The notes beneath the pieces are model-generated. The model was given only the letters and a program-made list of their open reading frames with translations, did no database searches and was not told the DNA's origin. A stretch of 64,000 nucleotides of DNA from Cheiracanthium punctorium (taxonomy: Eukaryota; Arthropoda; Arachnida; Araneae; Cheiracanthiidae), in assembly GCA_038373885.1 (NCBI GenBank), contig JAWZYV010018289.1, forward strand, positions 310,001-374,000, in the 5' to 3' direction. Below, piece by piece: positions 12,282 through 23,460 of the stretch (position 1 is its first letter; each line of letters starts with the position of its first letter). The position numbers and the translations under genes are program-made.

Positions 12282-12773
12282 CACTTTAACGCGCAGTGTT
12301 CCCGCTCTGGGAACACCAAACTCTGACGTTTTGACTGTTGCCAGTCACGAAGAATAGATTTGATTTCTATAAAAATAGTTGCGTGTGACATAGCTCCACG
12401 AGAATCCTTTACTTTTTAGCACATCCTTTCCCGTAAAAAAATGGTCACGATTGTTTTTAACAGCACTGACATCTGCTGAAAAATGGAAGAATGCGAAGAA
12501 CAGCTGGACAGATTGTCCAATGCTGAAAAAAGGGCAGCCGTTGCCATCGCTCGACTTAACTACCAGCAAGATGGCGGACGATCGAAACGTTCATCGCGTG
12601 CCACAGATCTAGAGACCTTTTTTTGACGACAGCTGGCTGCGTCAAAAAAGGGTCGCTAGATCTGTGGCACGCGATGAACGTTTCGATCGTCCGCCATCTT
12701 GCTGGTAGTTAAGTCGAGCGATGGCAACGGCTGCCCTTTTTTCAGCATTGGGAAAGGGTTGCGCCTCAAAGGG
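12282..12773. mobile_element. TTAA-flanked fold-back MITE (492 bp), family P1 copy 1
   Basis: Flanked by TTAA at 12278-12281 and 12774-12777. The ends CACTTTAACGCGCA and (inverted) CCCTTTGAGGCGCA are short terminal repeats of piggyBac style. The half toward the right end is a hairpin with arms of about 120 bp around 12635; each arm carries a YY1-like AAGATGGCGG core. There is no coding capacity. Related copies lie at 28.0 kb and 6.9 kb. Confidence 0.82.
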
Positions 12774-12777
12774 TTAA

Positions 12778-14267
12778 TTGGCTGTCACTAATTATGCCTT
12801 TTTTTCTATGAGAAATTCTACCTTTTCCAACTTTTGGGCTCTCCCCCGAAAACTTTTTTCCAGCTACATCCCCGATTCAATAAAAATAAATGAAACTAAA
12901 TCGTCAACAAAATGCTGTAATAATAACAAAGGAAGAATAACGAACCTCCCTGTAAAAAACAGTTGAACCTTAATTTTAAAGAGGAAGAAGTTTAAAATAG
13001 CACTTCTGAAGACAATGAACTTCGTCCATTTCAGATGTGCAACATTTTTGGCAAGATCTACCTTGCCACAGAACAGTTTCTAGAAAAGAATGTACATTGA
13101 TTACTCTTAAGATCTCTCTTTTATGCTGAGATATTGCTTTAAGGGTCACCCAGAGAGTTGTTTACAACGCAGATTCTAATAAACGGTTAGGTTGTTCATT
13201 TGAAGACCTGAAGAACAAGCAACATGCCACATATTGCAATTATTCAAAGTGTAACTGTACAAGACTCCCAAGGTATATATTAAGGTGATCTCAGATCGTA
13301 CTTGCGATTAGAATTTTAAGATTTTTGGTACAATAAAGCATTTTTTTTTTTACAACTCCTCTCCCTTTCCTAGGCACATGTTTTTGAACGCAAGCTTCAA
13401 TTCATTCCACTGTATTAAAATAATTCTATATTTTATGACGCAGTTAATTTTTTTAAAATATGGATTCTCAAACTTTGACACTGTACCCTCAATGCGTGGT
13501 TCCTCACTAGTGACATGTGCAAGGGTAGTTATCTTGTTTTAACTTCCTTTTCCTTTGAATCCAAGTTTACATCATAGGTTCCCTTTGTGTCCAGCAGTGC
13601 TCTCCGATACTGATTTCTAAATACTCGTATGGAACAGAAATAAATTATTTCTGACTGTGGCTCTGAAAATTACCAGAAAATTCGCTGTTTATTTGCCGCC
13701 ACTATGTTTCAAATGAAGGAGTAAGTAAAATGTCGATTTAAGGTGACACAGGGTCAGGTGGGGGGAAATGGTGGAATGAAGGAAAATACCTTTTTTAACC
13801 ACAAAAAATTATATATTTTATTTTTTCTATGAAAATATTTTTGAAGAACATGACAAGTATTTATAATGAAGTTTCAGGACCTTTCAACAAAATTACTGTG
13901 CGCTAACATTCTTTTTTGCTCTAAACATACTGTCTGTTAACAAGTGATACTGAAAAACTTTCTTATAATTAGATAAAGCATTTATATTTTGGTACATACT
14001 AATAGAGAGACTTTAAGAGAACTGAATTATATAAAAAAGTGAAGAATAAAATTATAACTTCTTTCTTTCTTTTTTTTTTTCTAAGGTGAGGTTAAGGTGG
14101 TATGGTTAGACTTAGCGAAGTCATGATACTGAGATTGCTTATGTCTCCTTTAGTAAATATTCTGAAACAGTAGTAAATCAATCAAATATATATTTTAATT
14201 TATTGTTTATTGTGAGAAATTAATTTGGTGGAAATGAGGTAACTCTCGCTACATATTGAGTGAACTG
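12778..14267. other. No feature recognised
   Basis: AT-rich single-copy-looking sequence between the 12-kb MITE and the split SINE. Confidence 0.5.
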
Positions 14268-14296
14268 CATCATGGCAGAGTGGATAAAGGCATTGA
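14268..14296 (+). repeat. SINE family B, copy 1, 5' head (split)
   Basis: ATGGCAGAGTGGATAAAGGC is a good polymerase III A-box region and matches the head of the 22.0-kb copy. It stops at CATTGA, exactly where the inserted transposon begins. The SINE resumes with GAACATGG at 15214. Confidence 0.75.
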
Positions 14297-15213
14297 TCCA
14301 GACAGCACAGCAAATTTGCATCAAACTTGCAGTAAGCTTGATTTATCAAGTCAATAAACTTGAATTAAGCTTGAAAATTTCAAGTGTGTAAGCTTAATGC
14401 AAGCTTGAATCAAGTGTTCAAGTTTACACTTGCCAAACTTGCATCAAGCTTGACATAGCAAGCTTAATTCAAACTTTAAAAAAAATTCCTAAATACACGG
14501 GGCGCCTGTGGCGAACTCGCCCCATATATTTTATTTTTCCACGCATTTTCCCCTCTACGCTGAAATTTCAAATTATTTTAATCTGTTTCCGTCTAGCGTC
14601 CGCGGCTGGGATCGATCTCGGGACCTAAGGTGTGCGAAGCCAGCGTCCTAACCACTCAGCCAATCTGACTCGCAGTGGTAAAGTTTAAAGTGACTGTTAT
14701 GGTTGTCACGCCGTTTTCTGGCGAGATTGATCAGCGGCCGATGCCGATCTGTTTCTTTTATTTTTCCATGGGATGAATCAAAATTAAAATAATGTGTGAT
14801 TTATAGACTCTACTAATAGGGAAATAAGCATAATATAAACTTAAAAGCAGCACACGTTTTAAAACTTTCAATATCGCGACACTCATGTTGGACAATATTG
14901 GCCAAAATCGAGACAAACGACTGATTTTGAAATCAATTTCGTAGTACATTTCTATTTTATTTTGAAGAATTTCAATATTTGGAAATATAGATTTTTTTTT
15001 TTTTATTCTATGGTCAAGTACATTTATGACTGATGATAAATTATTTGTTACGTGGATGTGGCTTTCCAAATCAAGCAGTCATCAAGTTGTATTCAAGCTT
15101 GACAGTTCAAATGACTTCTCCAAGCTTAAAATGAATTGAACTGTCAAGCTTGTATTAATACGTCAAATTCAAAGAAATGTCAAGCTTGATTTTAAGCTTA
15201 TGTACTGTCTGGG
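14297..15213. mobile_element. DNA transposon (917 bp) with CCAGACAG ends and AAGCTTGA subterminal repeats
   Basis: It splits a family B SINE and so can be delimited. Ends are TCCAGACAG and CTGTCTGGG. The first and last 150-200 bp are packed with CAAGCTT/AAGCTTGA words, a subterminal repeat pattern usual for transposase binding. The SINE halves overlap only by GA, suggesting a 2-bp duplication, which is unusual. The interior contains a family C SINE. Confidence 0.78.
14500..14690 (-). repeat. tRNA-derived SINE, family C
   Basis: The minus strand has a near-consensus A box (TTGGCTGAGTGGTTAGG) and, about 40 bp on, a B box (GAGATCGATCCCAG), followed by an AT-rich body. It is unrelated to family B beyond the pol III boxes. 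It sits inside the 14297-15213 transposon. Confidence 0.7.
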
Positions 15214-15425
15214 GAACATGGTAGACGGCTGAAATGTGAAGGTTCTGCGTTCTGGCCTACCGCACGGCTATCGATCTAACGTCCTGTAGTTCTGGTTGGT
15301 TTCGGCCATAACGTGAATAAGCATTAGAACCACTTTCAAAGTCCTCCGACTAAGACACACATCCCTAAGCAGATTCCCCTCGTGTTCGCTTGCCATAACA
15401 CAAAACTCAACTCTTTAGCCAAGCA
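15214..15425 (+). repeat. SINE family B, copy 1, 3' portion
   Basis: GAACATGGTAGACGGCTGAA, then the B-box region and the family body (GCACGGCTATCGATC, ATAACGTGAATAAGC, TTAGAACCAC). Its 5' head is 917 bp away, at 14268-14296, separated by a transposon insertion. Confidence 0.78.
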
Positions 15426-15865
15426 TGAATAAATCAACAATGTAAATCCTGCTACTGAAAAATAAAGCGATATTGTAAAACTTTTCATGTACCAGCTATA
15501 AAACCGAACGTTAAACGTAGGTACATTACATTAAATCTTCCGAAGTGATAAAAGTTGAGACAGATTCAATGCTTAATAGGGATGTACAAATTAACCTTCT
15601 GCGAACCGGCTATAATCTCAAATCTCTTCGGCGCCAGAACACTTAAATAATCGGAAATGTTCGACAAGTAGAAGACACCAAAATGGCTTTTACGGCATTT
15701 CTTTAATCTTAAAAGTGATGGAGAAATCGGAGTAAGAGCGCAGAAAATATGGTTATCTCGCAAACAGTGTCTTGAATACTAATTTTCCTTTTATTCCCCT
15801 CCCCAATGCATGATGTAATATGGAGCATCGTGCTTGTGGACCTGATAAAACAGGAAAAATATGCA

Positions 15866-15921
15866 TATTAATGTCAGTTAGAGAACGGGCAGACAGACAA
15901 ACCGAAATTATAAAATACCTT
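15866..15921 (+). repeat. 56-bp perfect direct repeat, copy 1
   Basis: Starts TATTAATGTCAGTTAGAGAA and ends AAATACCTT, with no mismatch to copy 2 at 16675-16730. It lies 40 bp outside the left end of the 900-bp hAT-like element. The embedded ACGGGCAGACAGACAAACCG looks like a repeat-family terminus. Confidence 0.9.
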
Positions 15922-15961
15922 TCAACTTTGTTGTTAAGTGTTAAAAGGAAGCACATCCGAG

Positions 15962-16861
15962 TAGGGAATGCAATCCCGATCCCGCGGGATCCCGCACAAA
16001 TATTTGCGGGATTACGATCCTAATCCCGCAAGATTCATACTGAGAAATAAATTATTTTTTATTAAAATTACACGCCTCTTTCCAAATCAATAGACCGAAA
16101 AATTTTGAATAATCATGTCTCTTATCTAACAATAAACGAATCAATAATTAAAAATTTTAATTTAAAGTTTTATTATTTTTGTTAATTATCTTCTAATAAG
16201 AGTCTGGATCAAACATCTAAACCTAAACATCGTAACCTAAATTTTTCACAAACTTCCCAGTCCCAAATGAACTGAAATATTTCATACTAATTTATCTCTT
16301 GGCGAACAGTCAATAATTAATTACAAAAGTTTTCATTTTAGTTTTTAATTGTTTTTAATTCACACTTTTAATTATTTTACTAAAGTTAAATCTAGACTAG
16401 GAAATGATTTATTGGATTTGTTCGATTTTGTACGTTCTTTTTTCAGCAACTAAGAAAATAACGTAAGTATGTGAATGTATTTATAAATTGTATTTTTCTG
16501 TAAATTCCTGATTTTTAGCAACTAACATAACTAATACTAATATATTGAGGCATAACTTAGTATATCATTCTGAAAATCATGATTATAATTTTCATATTTC
16601 TGTAAGTTATTGTATAAATTATCTCATAAGATTAATTATTATTGGTAAAGTGAGCTTCATAGTGCTTAAAATCTTATTAATGTCAGTTAGAGAACGGGCA
16701 GACAGACAAACCGAAATTATAAAATACCTTACTTTTTTTTTTTTAAACTTTTCTCTGTTGAAATGAAGCCCTAGCTAAATGAAATGTCAATCCAGCGGGA
16801 TCAATAAATTTCAATCCCGATATCCCGCAGCGCGGAAAACAGTGCGGGATTGCATTCCCTA
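15962..16861. mobile_element. hAT-like element (900 bp) with TAGGGAATGCAATCCCG ends
   Basis: Perfect 17-bp inverted ends TAGGGAATGCAATCCCG / CGGGATTGCATTCCCTA, with GGGAT/ATCCC-rich subterminal sequence on both sides. Flanks CATCCGAG and TATCCGAA are an 8-bp duplication matching at six of eight positions. The AT-rich interior lacks a transposase. Confidence 0.82.
16675..16730 (+). repeat. 56-bp perfect direct repeat, copy 2
   Basis: Identical to 15866-15921 but inside the hAT-like element, about 130 bp from its right end. The flanks are unrelated apart from AT-richness. Confidence 0.9.
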
Positions 16862-16869
16862 TATCCGAA

Positions 16870-18383
16870 AATGGGGTAGACACCTAAGTTTTCCGTATTA
16901 TAACTTGATGGAGAACTAGTAATTGAATGTTCTTACTGCACATAAGCAGGAGGGCTATTTTGAGACACTTCCTTTTTTTTACTTCTTTTTTTTTTTTTTT
17001 TTTGAAAAATCTTAATTATTTGCTATGACTAAGAGAGAATCGAAAATAAGCGACAGTTCAAATAGAGCGTGAAGTTGAGGTAAGTGAACAGTGCTTAAAT
17101 GCTCCTTTATCCTTTTCCAATAGCAACCCTTTCGACATTGAACAGTTCAAAGTGTTTGGGTTCAAGTTCAAGTTTTAAAAAAATCCCATCTGAAACGCAT
17201 TTTAGACGTAACTTAAATTACGTAAACAATTCTCTTTGAGATTGGAACATTTTCTACATTATATAGCTAATCAACCCACTTTAATTAATCAAACAGCAAC
17301 AGAATCTCGCCTTGAAAATTAAGAACTTTCAGTTCAGCAGCAATATCACAGAAAGTCAATTTAGTAAATAGATGTCGATATCCTCTTTATATTTACGTGT
17401 TTTACTAAAGAATCGAAGTTAAATTAAGAATTTTTAATTGTCACTACAATCGAAATAATCGAATTAATTTAATAAATAAAAATGAAATTTACATTTTTTT
17501 GTTCAGCGAGAACAGGCTGAGGGGCAATGATTAGCACTCAGAATAATTGGGGCAGCTCTAATATATTACAAGAAACATTATTCCTATGTTTTTAAAATGA
17601 TGAATTACATTTATAACATGCATAAAATGCTTTATTTAAAATTAATAAAATTAATGTAACTATCTCTTAAAAATTCCTAGATGGAAATTTAAATGTGAGG
17701 GGCATAAATATAAACACTGGAGTCTCAACAACTGGATTTTGGTTTGAAAATAAGACTTGATTGGAAGAAGACAATAACAGATATGCAATCACAGATAATA
17801 CAACGTAATAATTTAAAGATCGGTCAAGGTTTGGACGACACTCTTGTTAGCCGCTTAGAAACTGCCCACTCTCAGATCTCTGGACTTCTAAACGCATCAC
17901 GCTTCTGCAAATCCACTCACTGCAAAGCTACACGCTTCAAGGATAAATATTGATTATCGAACCACTGAAGCTGTTCTTGTGGTTTTCAACGGTTTTTTAA
18001 TAGAGAGCTGTTTTTGCAAGGTCTGATTACCATAAAGTGTAACTAGCCACGCACGTCATGAGCAACTGAGATACTCTGAAAGGTATGTGGATGTAATTCT
18101 TAACGAATGCAGCCTACATCAAAGCAAAAGGCAAGGAAAAAAATGCTTTTAATTTAAATTTGGTCGACAAACTATACTTCACTATGCCATTCATTGATTA
18201 CACTAATTTATAAATATTTAGCGCAATTTCAGATGCATGTTTATTAGCAATTAAGCTGAATTATTTGTAAAAAAATATATAAAATAAAATAAAATAATTA
18301 ATAATAATTTATTTCAAAATTTTGCTAAAGCTTTTCTTGCCCCTTGAAAGCTTTTATTTTCGTTCCTCCCACCCCAGAAGGGG

Positions 18384-18417
<34 letters not shown>

Positions 18418-18662
18418 GTGTGCGTGTAATCTTTACGCGCGATTGAAGTAAAACTTCTTTGACGTTTACGACACATATCACAAATGATTAAACTTAAAAT
18501 AAATATCATATTATAATTTAATTATATTTATTATTCATGTAGTTTACAAAGATTATATAAATGTTATATTCATATTATTCATTGGAAATAAGTACTTGAA
18601 TGTCATCATAAGTTTTTATGTATGAAGTTATAGGTTTGTGGTAACTATAATGTAAAACATAA
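16870..18662. other. No gene recognised
   Basis: AT-rich with T-runs near 16972-17003 and AAATAAAATAAAATAA near 18283. Nothing bounded was seen apart from the A-run at 18384. Confidence 0.5.
18384..18415. repeat. Homopolymer of 32 A
   Basis: Uninterrupted A-run following AGAAGGGG. A poly-A run of this kind could mark a retroposed tail, but no upstream element was recognised. Confidence 0.9.
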
Positions 18663-18890
18663 ATTTTACTCTCTAAATTTGCTAATTTTCTTGAAAATAC
18701 AGCATCTACCGTTGTACCGAAACGCGTTGCTGATTGAAGTCGAGAAGTATTTCATAGTTAGATAACATTTTTCTTTTAAAAAATCAACTGACGTCTGAGA
18801 TTCTTGATAGCAAAAATTAACATTAAAATCTCCAGTAAGAATCATCGGTAATCCATTATAATTATTTAGAATCCAGGAAGTGTCCATATT
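18663..18890 (-). pseudogene. Endonuclease/exonuclease/phosphatase-domain fragment of a retroelement or Helitron
   Basis: The minus strand encodes LPMILTGDFNVNFCYQES, then VDFLKEKCYLTM. After a one-base frame change near 18725 it encodes GTTVDAVFSRKLANLE. GDFNVNF and the TTVDAVFSR block are the two best conserved motifs of APE-like EEP domains in this class, about 50 residues apart as expected. The fragment starts abruptly at the edge of a minisatellite and has no reverse transcriptase or helicase beside it. It is not functional. Confidence 0.8.
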
Positions 18891-19640
18891 GTAGTATTAT
18901 TCTTTAACTGTTTTCTTATACCATTGTTCCGTCTGGAGTTTGGGTTTGAATGTTGGGAATGTCTATAGTCTAGTATTATACTTTAACTGTGTTCTTTAAT
19001 TGATGTTTTCCTTTGTTTGTTGGGTTCGAATGCAGGTAGTGTAAATTTTTAATTTTTAATTTTTTTTTTTTTTTTTTTGTGTGTGTTTTCCTATCACAGT
19101 GTTCTTAAGCGTTGACTTCGTCTGCTGGTAGGTTTCGAATTATTATCCTGTATCTGTGTTTTTAAACTGCAGGTTCTGTCTATTATTTGGGATTGATTGC
19201 AACCAGGATCCCTTTCTTTGTGGTGTTCCATCCCCGTGTTAAAGTGTTGCGCCGTCTTGAGGTTGGGTTAGAATCCACGAAGTGTCCATTTGTTATTCTT
19301 TTATTTTGTTTTTAAACCCTTCGCAGCCAGTGTTTGTTTCTTTGTGGTGTTACATACCCGTGTTCTTAAACTGTTGTTCCGTCTGGATATCGGGTTAGCA
19401 TCCAGGAAGTGTCCGTGTTGAACTATTATTCTTTCACTGTTTTCTTAAAACGTTTTCCCGTAGGGTTTGAATCGAGAGAATGTCTATGTTGTGGTATTTT
19501 TCTTTAACTGTGTTACTAAACTGGTGTTTTCTTCTGTCGGTTGGTATCGAATGCACGTAGGATCTATTATTGCGCTTTTTCTATGGCAGTGTTCTTAAAC
19601 CTTTGCTTTCCTCTGCTGATTTTGCTCGAAGTATTATTCT
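18850..19640 (+). repeat. Diverged minisatellite, unit about 85-95 bp
   Basis: Recurring words in order: TCCAGGAAGTGTCCAT (18872, 19275, 19400 areas), GTAGTATTATTCTTTAACTG, GTGTTCTTAAAC, and CCGTCTG followed by GGGTT(A/C)GAAT. Eight or nine degenerate units can be followed. One carries a T-run at about 19060-19078. The array begins inside the codons of the neighbouring endonuclease fragment. Confidence 0.75.
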
Positions 19641-19799
19641 GTTTAAAAATTTACATTTGGCTCATTATTATAAATAACTCAAAAACACGTGAGCATTATT
19701 ATAAGATTATATACTATTTAAATACAGACAAACAATATTTATGTATCATGGCAACCAATCATGTCAAGTTTTAACTCATAATTCCATTAAATATTGTAT

Positions 19800-20150
19800 T
19801 AATGGCATTGAAAACATGTGAGTAAAGCAACGGAGCTTGGACCACGGAATGCACCATTGTGCCACTTTCTGTATTCGGTGTGTAGGTCTTGTTTATCGGA
19901 GGTGACGGGTTAGGTCGCCGCCGGTAACAACAGTGAGAGACAGTCAGCAGGATCGTCGCCTGTTCAGCGAAAGGCTTCCCACTGTGGTTCTGACAAGAGC
20001 CGGTCCACTTATCCACTGAACAGAGTCATCAGACAAGATCTTGCTTCAAAACAGGTAGGGAGTAATGTCGACGCGCAGGGAGCACAGTCGATGTTCGCAG
20101 GAACGAACGCCCAAGAGCTGTTCCTCAAATGAAGAAAGCAAGGAGGAAAA
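19800..20150. other. CpG-rich single-copy-looking segment, unassigned
   Basis: Base composition jumps from AT-rich to CpG-rich (GTCGCCGCCGG, GATCGTCGCC, ATGTCGACGCGC). It has no terminal repeats and no convincing reading frame with family motifs. Candidate promoter, untranslated first exon or non-coding RNA; it could also be an old GC-rich repeat. Confidence 0.3.
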
Positions 20151-20215
20151 AGATACGTCACTTCCGTCAGAAAAAAAATCTGAGTTACTCCCTAGTTGCG
20201 CCTAAAGAAGTTTTA

Positions 20216-20218
<3 letters not shown>

Positions 20219-20249
<31 letters not shown>
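20219..20249. repeat. Homopolymer of 31 A
   Basis: Uninterrupted A-run after GTTTTACTT; no retroelement was recognised upstream. Confidence 0.9.
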
Positions 20250-20253
<4 letters not shown>

Positions 20254-22019
20254 CTGGAGCTTAAACCCTGATGTCTACCCAAATGACTATTTCTTCCCTA
20301 CAAATCTGTTTAATTAACAATACAACAAAGCTTCATTAATTTCAAGGGGTGTGTGTGTGTGTGTGGGGGAATACAAGTATGCAGCTCGGCGAGAATTCGT
20401 AAAACATACGGAGATAAACAGCCCGCCTCCACACAAAATTCCAATAGCATACCTATGACAGAAAATACTTTTCATGAAAATGATGTTACTTCTGAAAAGC
20501 AGAAGAAATCAAATTTTCAATACCAGACGAGTAAACTCAGTTTCCTTGATCTTGAATATTTTAATTTTTTTAAATAATCTGGCCATTTACTGACATAGAA
20601 GATGAAAAGCACTTTCAAAACAACCAAGGGCGGGAATCTAAAATAAGCAAAACAACAGTCCTTTTTCAAAATACAAAGATCATACATGAAATGTATAAAA
20701 ATATGCCATCAACAAAATGTCTCGTTTTCCCATCATTATTCAACTTTCCATTGTTTGTTTGAACAGCTTTTATCGATTTATTGTGTAGACATAAATGAAC
20801 AGCCTCTATTCTCTAGTTTCTCATTATGAGTTTCGAATACAACTTAGCTTCAATAAGGTTACTGAAACGATTTACCACATTTCTGACGAGATCTTACGAA
20901 ATATACTAAACACTGCGAAGTATAACTTCTGCCGCAAAACTTTTTATGATCTTTTTACATCTACTCTGAGTAGAATTAATTTAATCAAATGAAGCTTAAG
21001 TAATATTTACTGGGCAACGCTTTGATTATATAATCATTTCGCAGAGAATTACTTTTTTAATTAAGGAAAGGTCAATAACAACTATATTAATGGTTTATTT
21101 TTTAGTTCTGTGTTTTATTCTTTCAAATTAAATGTATACGTTTATGTATAGTTAGTAGAAGAGGAAGAAACTGGGCAACGTAAATAGTTTTAAGCAGTAA
21201 GAGCTGGCTGTTAAACTTATCTTTACCTTGTAAAGACAAAACGCTACATCTCCATTTTAAAACTTTTTTTAAATGAAAGATAGTGCTATTTTAAGAAAAT
21301 AATATAATGATATTTAGTTAATTATAAACTAAGAATTACTGCAAAGAAAATGCTTGGGCGATTTAAAATGGCTTTTAATTAAAAATGCCATATTTACTTT
21401 TTAGATTAATGGGGAAAACAACGAACTTGAAGACCAGTTTTACTTTATTAATAATCTTGACGTACGGGAAAAAACAAGGTAAAAAACTAATGAAGATCTA
21501 AACCTATGAAATATGTTAACTCCGTATTTTCTTTCAAAATAAATAACCCTTACTCGTGTGCAAAGCCTCAAACCTAATTAATTCATGAATACAAAATAAT
21601 AATATTAATCAATGCAAATAATTTCAGACAGCAAAGTTGGGAAACATGTAAAATATATTTTATCTTTTTCCGTTGATAAATATTTAGGATTATTCAGTTA
21701 CAAATAACCCTGAAGAACATTTGTTTTCAAATAAAATGCAAATAAACTTGAAATAATTCAGCCAAAACTGTAAAAAGACACAAAATTGGGAAAACAAGTA
21801 GTAAAACCGATTTCATCTAATTCTGCTGATGGCTATATTGCTTATAATTCTTACAAAAAATAATTACAAATAATTCTGAAAATTATCAACAAAAATAAAT
21901 TAAGTATCTCGTCATTTTGGTTAAACAAAGAATGATAATAATAATAATAATAAGCAATTTTGTATCCAGCAGTTACACAAAAACTTCTTAGTACAGAATA
22001 TTAATTTGTTTGTTTGTGC
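20250..22019. other. No gene recognised
   Basis: AT-rich; GT repeats at about 20348-20364 and an (AAT)n run near 21934-21952. Confidence 0.5.
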
Positions 22020-22245
22020 TATTGTAAGCCTACACAAGGGGCATCTGCCTAAGGAGGAGGGACTGTCTTGGTCGATGACTTTTAAGGGGTTCTAACACGT
22101 ATTCACGTTACATCTGGGGAAAACCGACCAAAACTCGAGACGTAACAGATCGACAGCCGCGCGGTAGGCCCGAACGCAGACCGTCACACTTCAGCCGTCT
22201 ACCATATTCAGTACCCTATCCACTCGGCCATTGGTGGGGCCCTAC
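22020..22245 (-). repeat. tRNA-derived SINE, family B, copy 2
   Basis: This is the most complete copy. On the minus strand, ATGGCCGAGTGGATAGGG (A box), then GCGTTCGGGCC (degenerate B box), the shared body, and an ACAAACAA tail. The head looks most like a class II (Ser/Leu) tRNA. It does not fold to a functional tRNA because the arms are lost. Confidence 0.82.
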
Positions 22246-22985
22246 AGAATATTAAATTCACAAAGTTAAAATCATATAAGCGGAAACAATATTTGTAATA
22301 TTCACATAAAAAATAGTACAGCATATACAGTATAACAAATACCAAACAATACAGTAAGAAATTTAGAAGAAACTACATGTTTATACAAAAATACATTTAT
22401 TTATTTATTTTAATTCAATCTGACTGAACACATTTTTCTCTCGAAATGCGGTGTCGAAAATACCTCTTATTACGCAAATTTAACGGGATACTGAAAAATT
22501 TCAACAATCTCAACACAGGTAGCCATTATTCAACGAGGGGGAGACACGAATATGTTTCTCCTTAACAATAGGAGAAAATCCCGTTGGCTCGGTATGCCGT
22601 TTTCTCGCATACGAAAGTCGGTCGATGAGAAGAGATACCGATCTATAATGCAATCGACAGCGTTACGGTCGAAAGTCAACTTTTCATTTTCAAAATTGGT
22701 ACGCATCCAGCGTACACCATGGGACAGCTACGATGTGGGTCAGTGAAGGTAGGAATTTCGGAAGTAGAAAAATTTGAGGGCTCGCAGTAAGAAGAGGAAG
22801 ACACTTATGTGAAATGTGTTTTTTTTTTTTTCAAAAACTGGTCCAGGCATCACTCGAAGAAAAGAAAAAAAAAATTCTCACGGAAAAGGTTTGAGGTTAA
22901 TTATTAACCTAACAGATGAGAAACTGAGTCATTCTAGTTTGGCAAGTTCCTCGTCACGCAAACTAGTGAAGATTTCAAAATGAAA
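22246..22985. other. No feature recognised
   Basis: A slightly CpG-richer patch at 22560-22740 has an open frame of 64 codons without recognisable content. Confidence 0.45.
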
Positions 22986-23460
22986 TCAGGGATGACTAGT
23001 AATAGATGCGAGACGAGACGAGACGGACATTTTATTTTTACTATTTAGACATTTTTGGAGACAAGACAAACATTTTAATTTTTATTATACGGATTTTTGG
23101 CGACAGACATTTTTATTTTTGCTATATATAGATTTGGCTATACAAGACAAAAATTTTATTTTTGCTACATAAAGATTTTTCGAGACGAGACGAGACAGAT
23201 ATTTTAATTTTTACTATATAGAGATTTTGCCAGACGAGACGGACATTTTTATTTATGCTATATACAGATTTGGCTATACAAGACAAAAATTTTATTTTTG
23301 CTGTATACAGATTTGGTGAGACGAGACAGGCATTTTTATTTTTACTCCATAAAGATTTTTCGAGAAGAGACAGACATATTTATTTTTACTATAGAGAGAT
23401 TTGGTGAGACATACATTTTTATTTTTGCTACATAGAGATTTGACGAAACGTCCCAAGAGA
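22986..23460. repeat. Tandem array of GAGACGAGAC / ATTTTTATTTTT units
   Basis: About ten units of 40-50 bp, each of the form GAGACGAGACAGACATTTTT, ATTTTTACTATATA, GAGATTT. A higher-order pattern of about 130 bp is visible: GATTTGGCTATACAAGACAA recurs near 23132 and 23269. It is a satellite or minisatellite; the unit structure (no constant repeat with unique spacers) rules out CRISPR. Confidence 0.85.

Noticed and set aside
14600..14680. Functional class II tRNA gene on the minus strand
   Set aside because: Good A and B boxes but no matching acceptor stem; the flanks continue as a SINE body.
22986..23460. CRISPR-like regular repeat
   Set aside because: Neighbouring units are similar throughout, with no unique spacers, and the context is eukaryotic.
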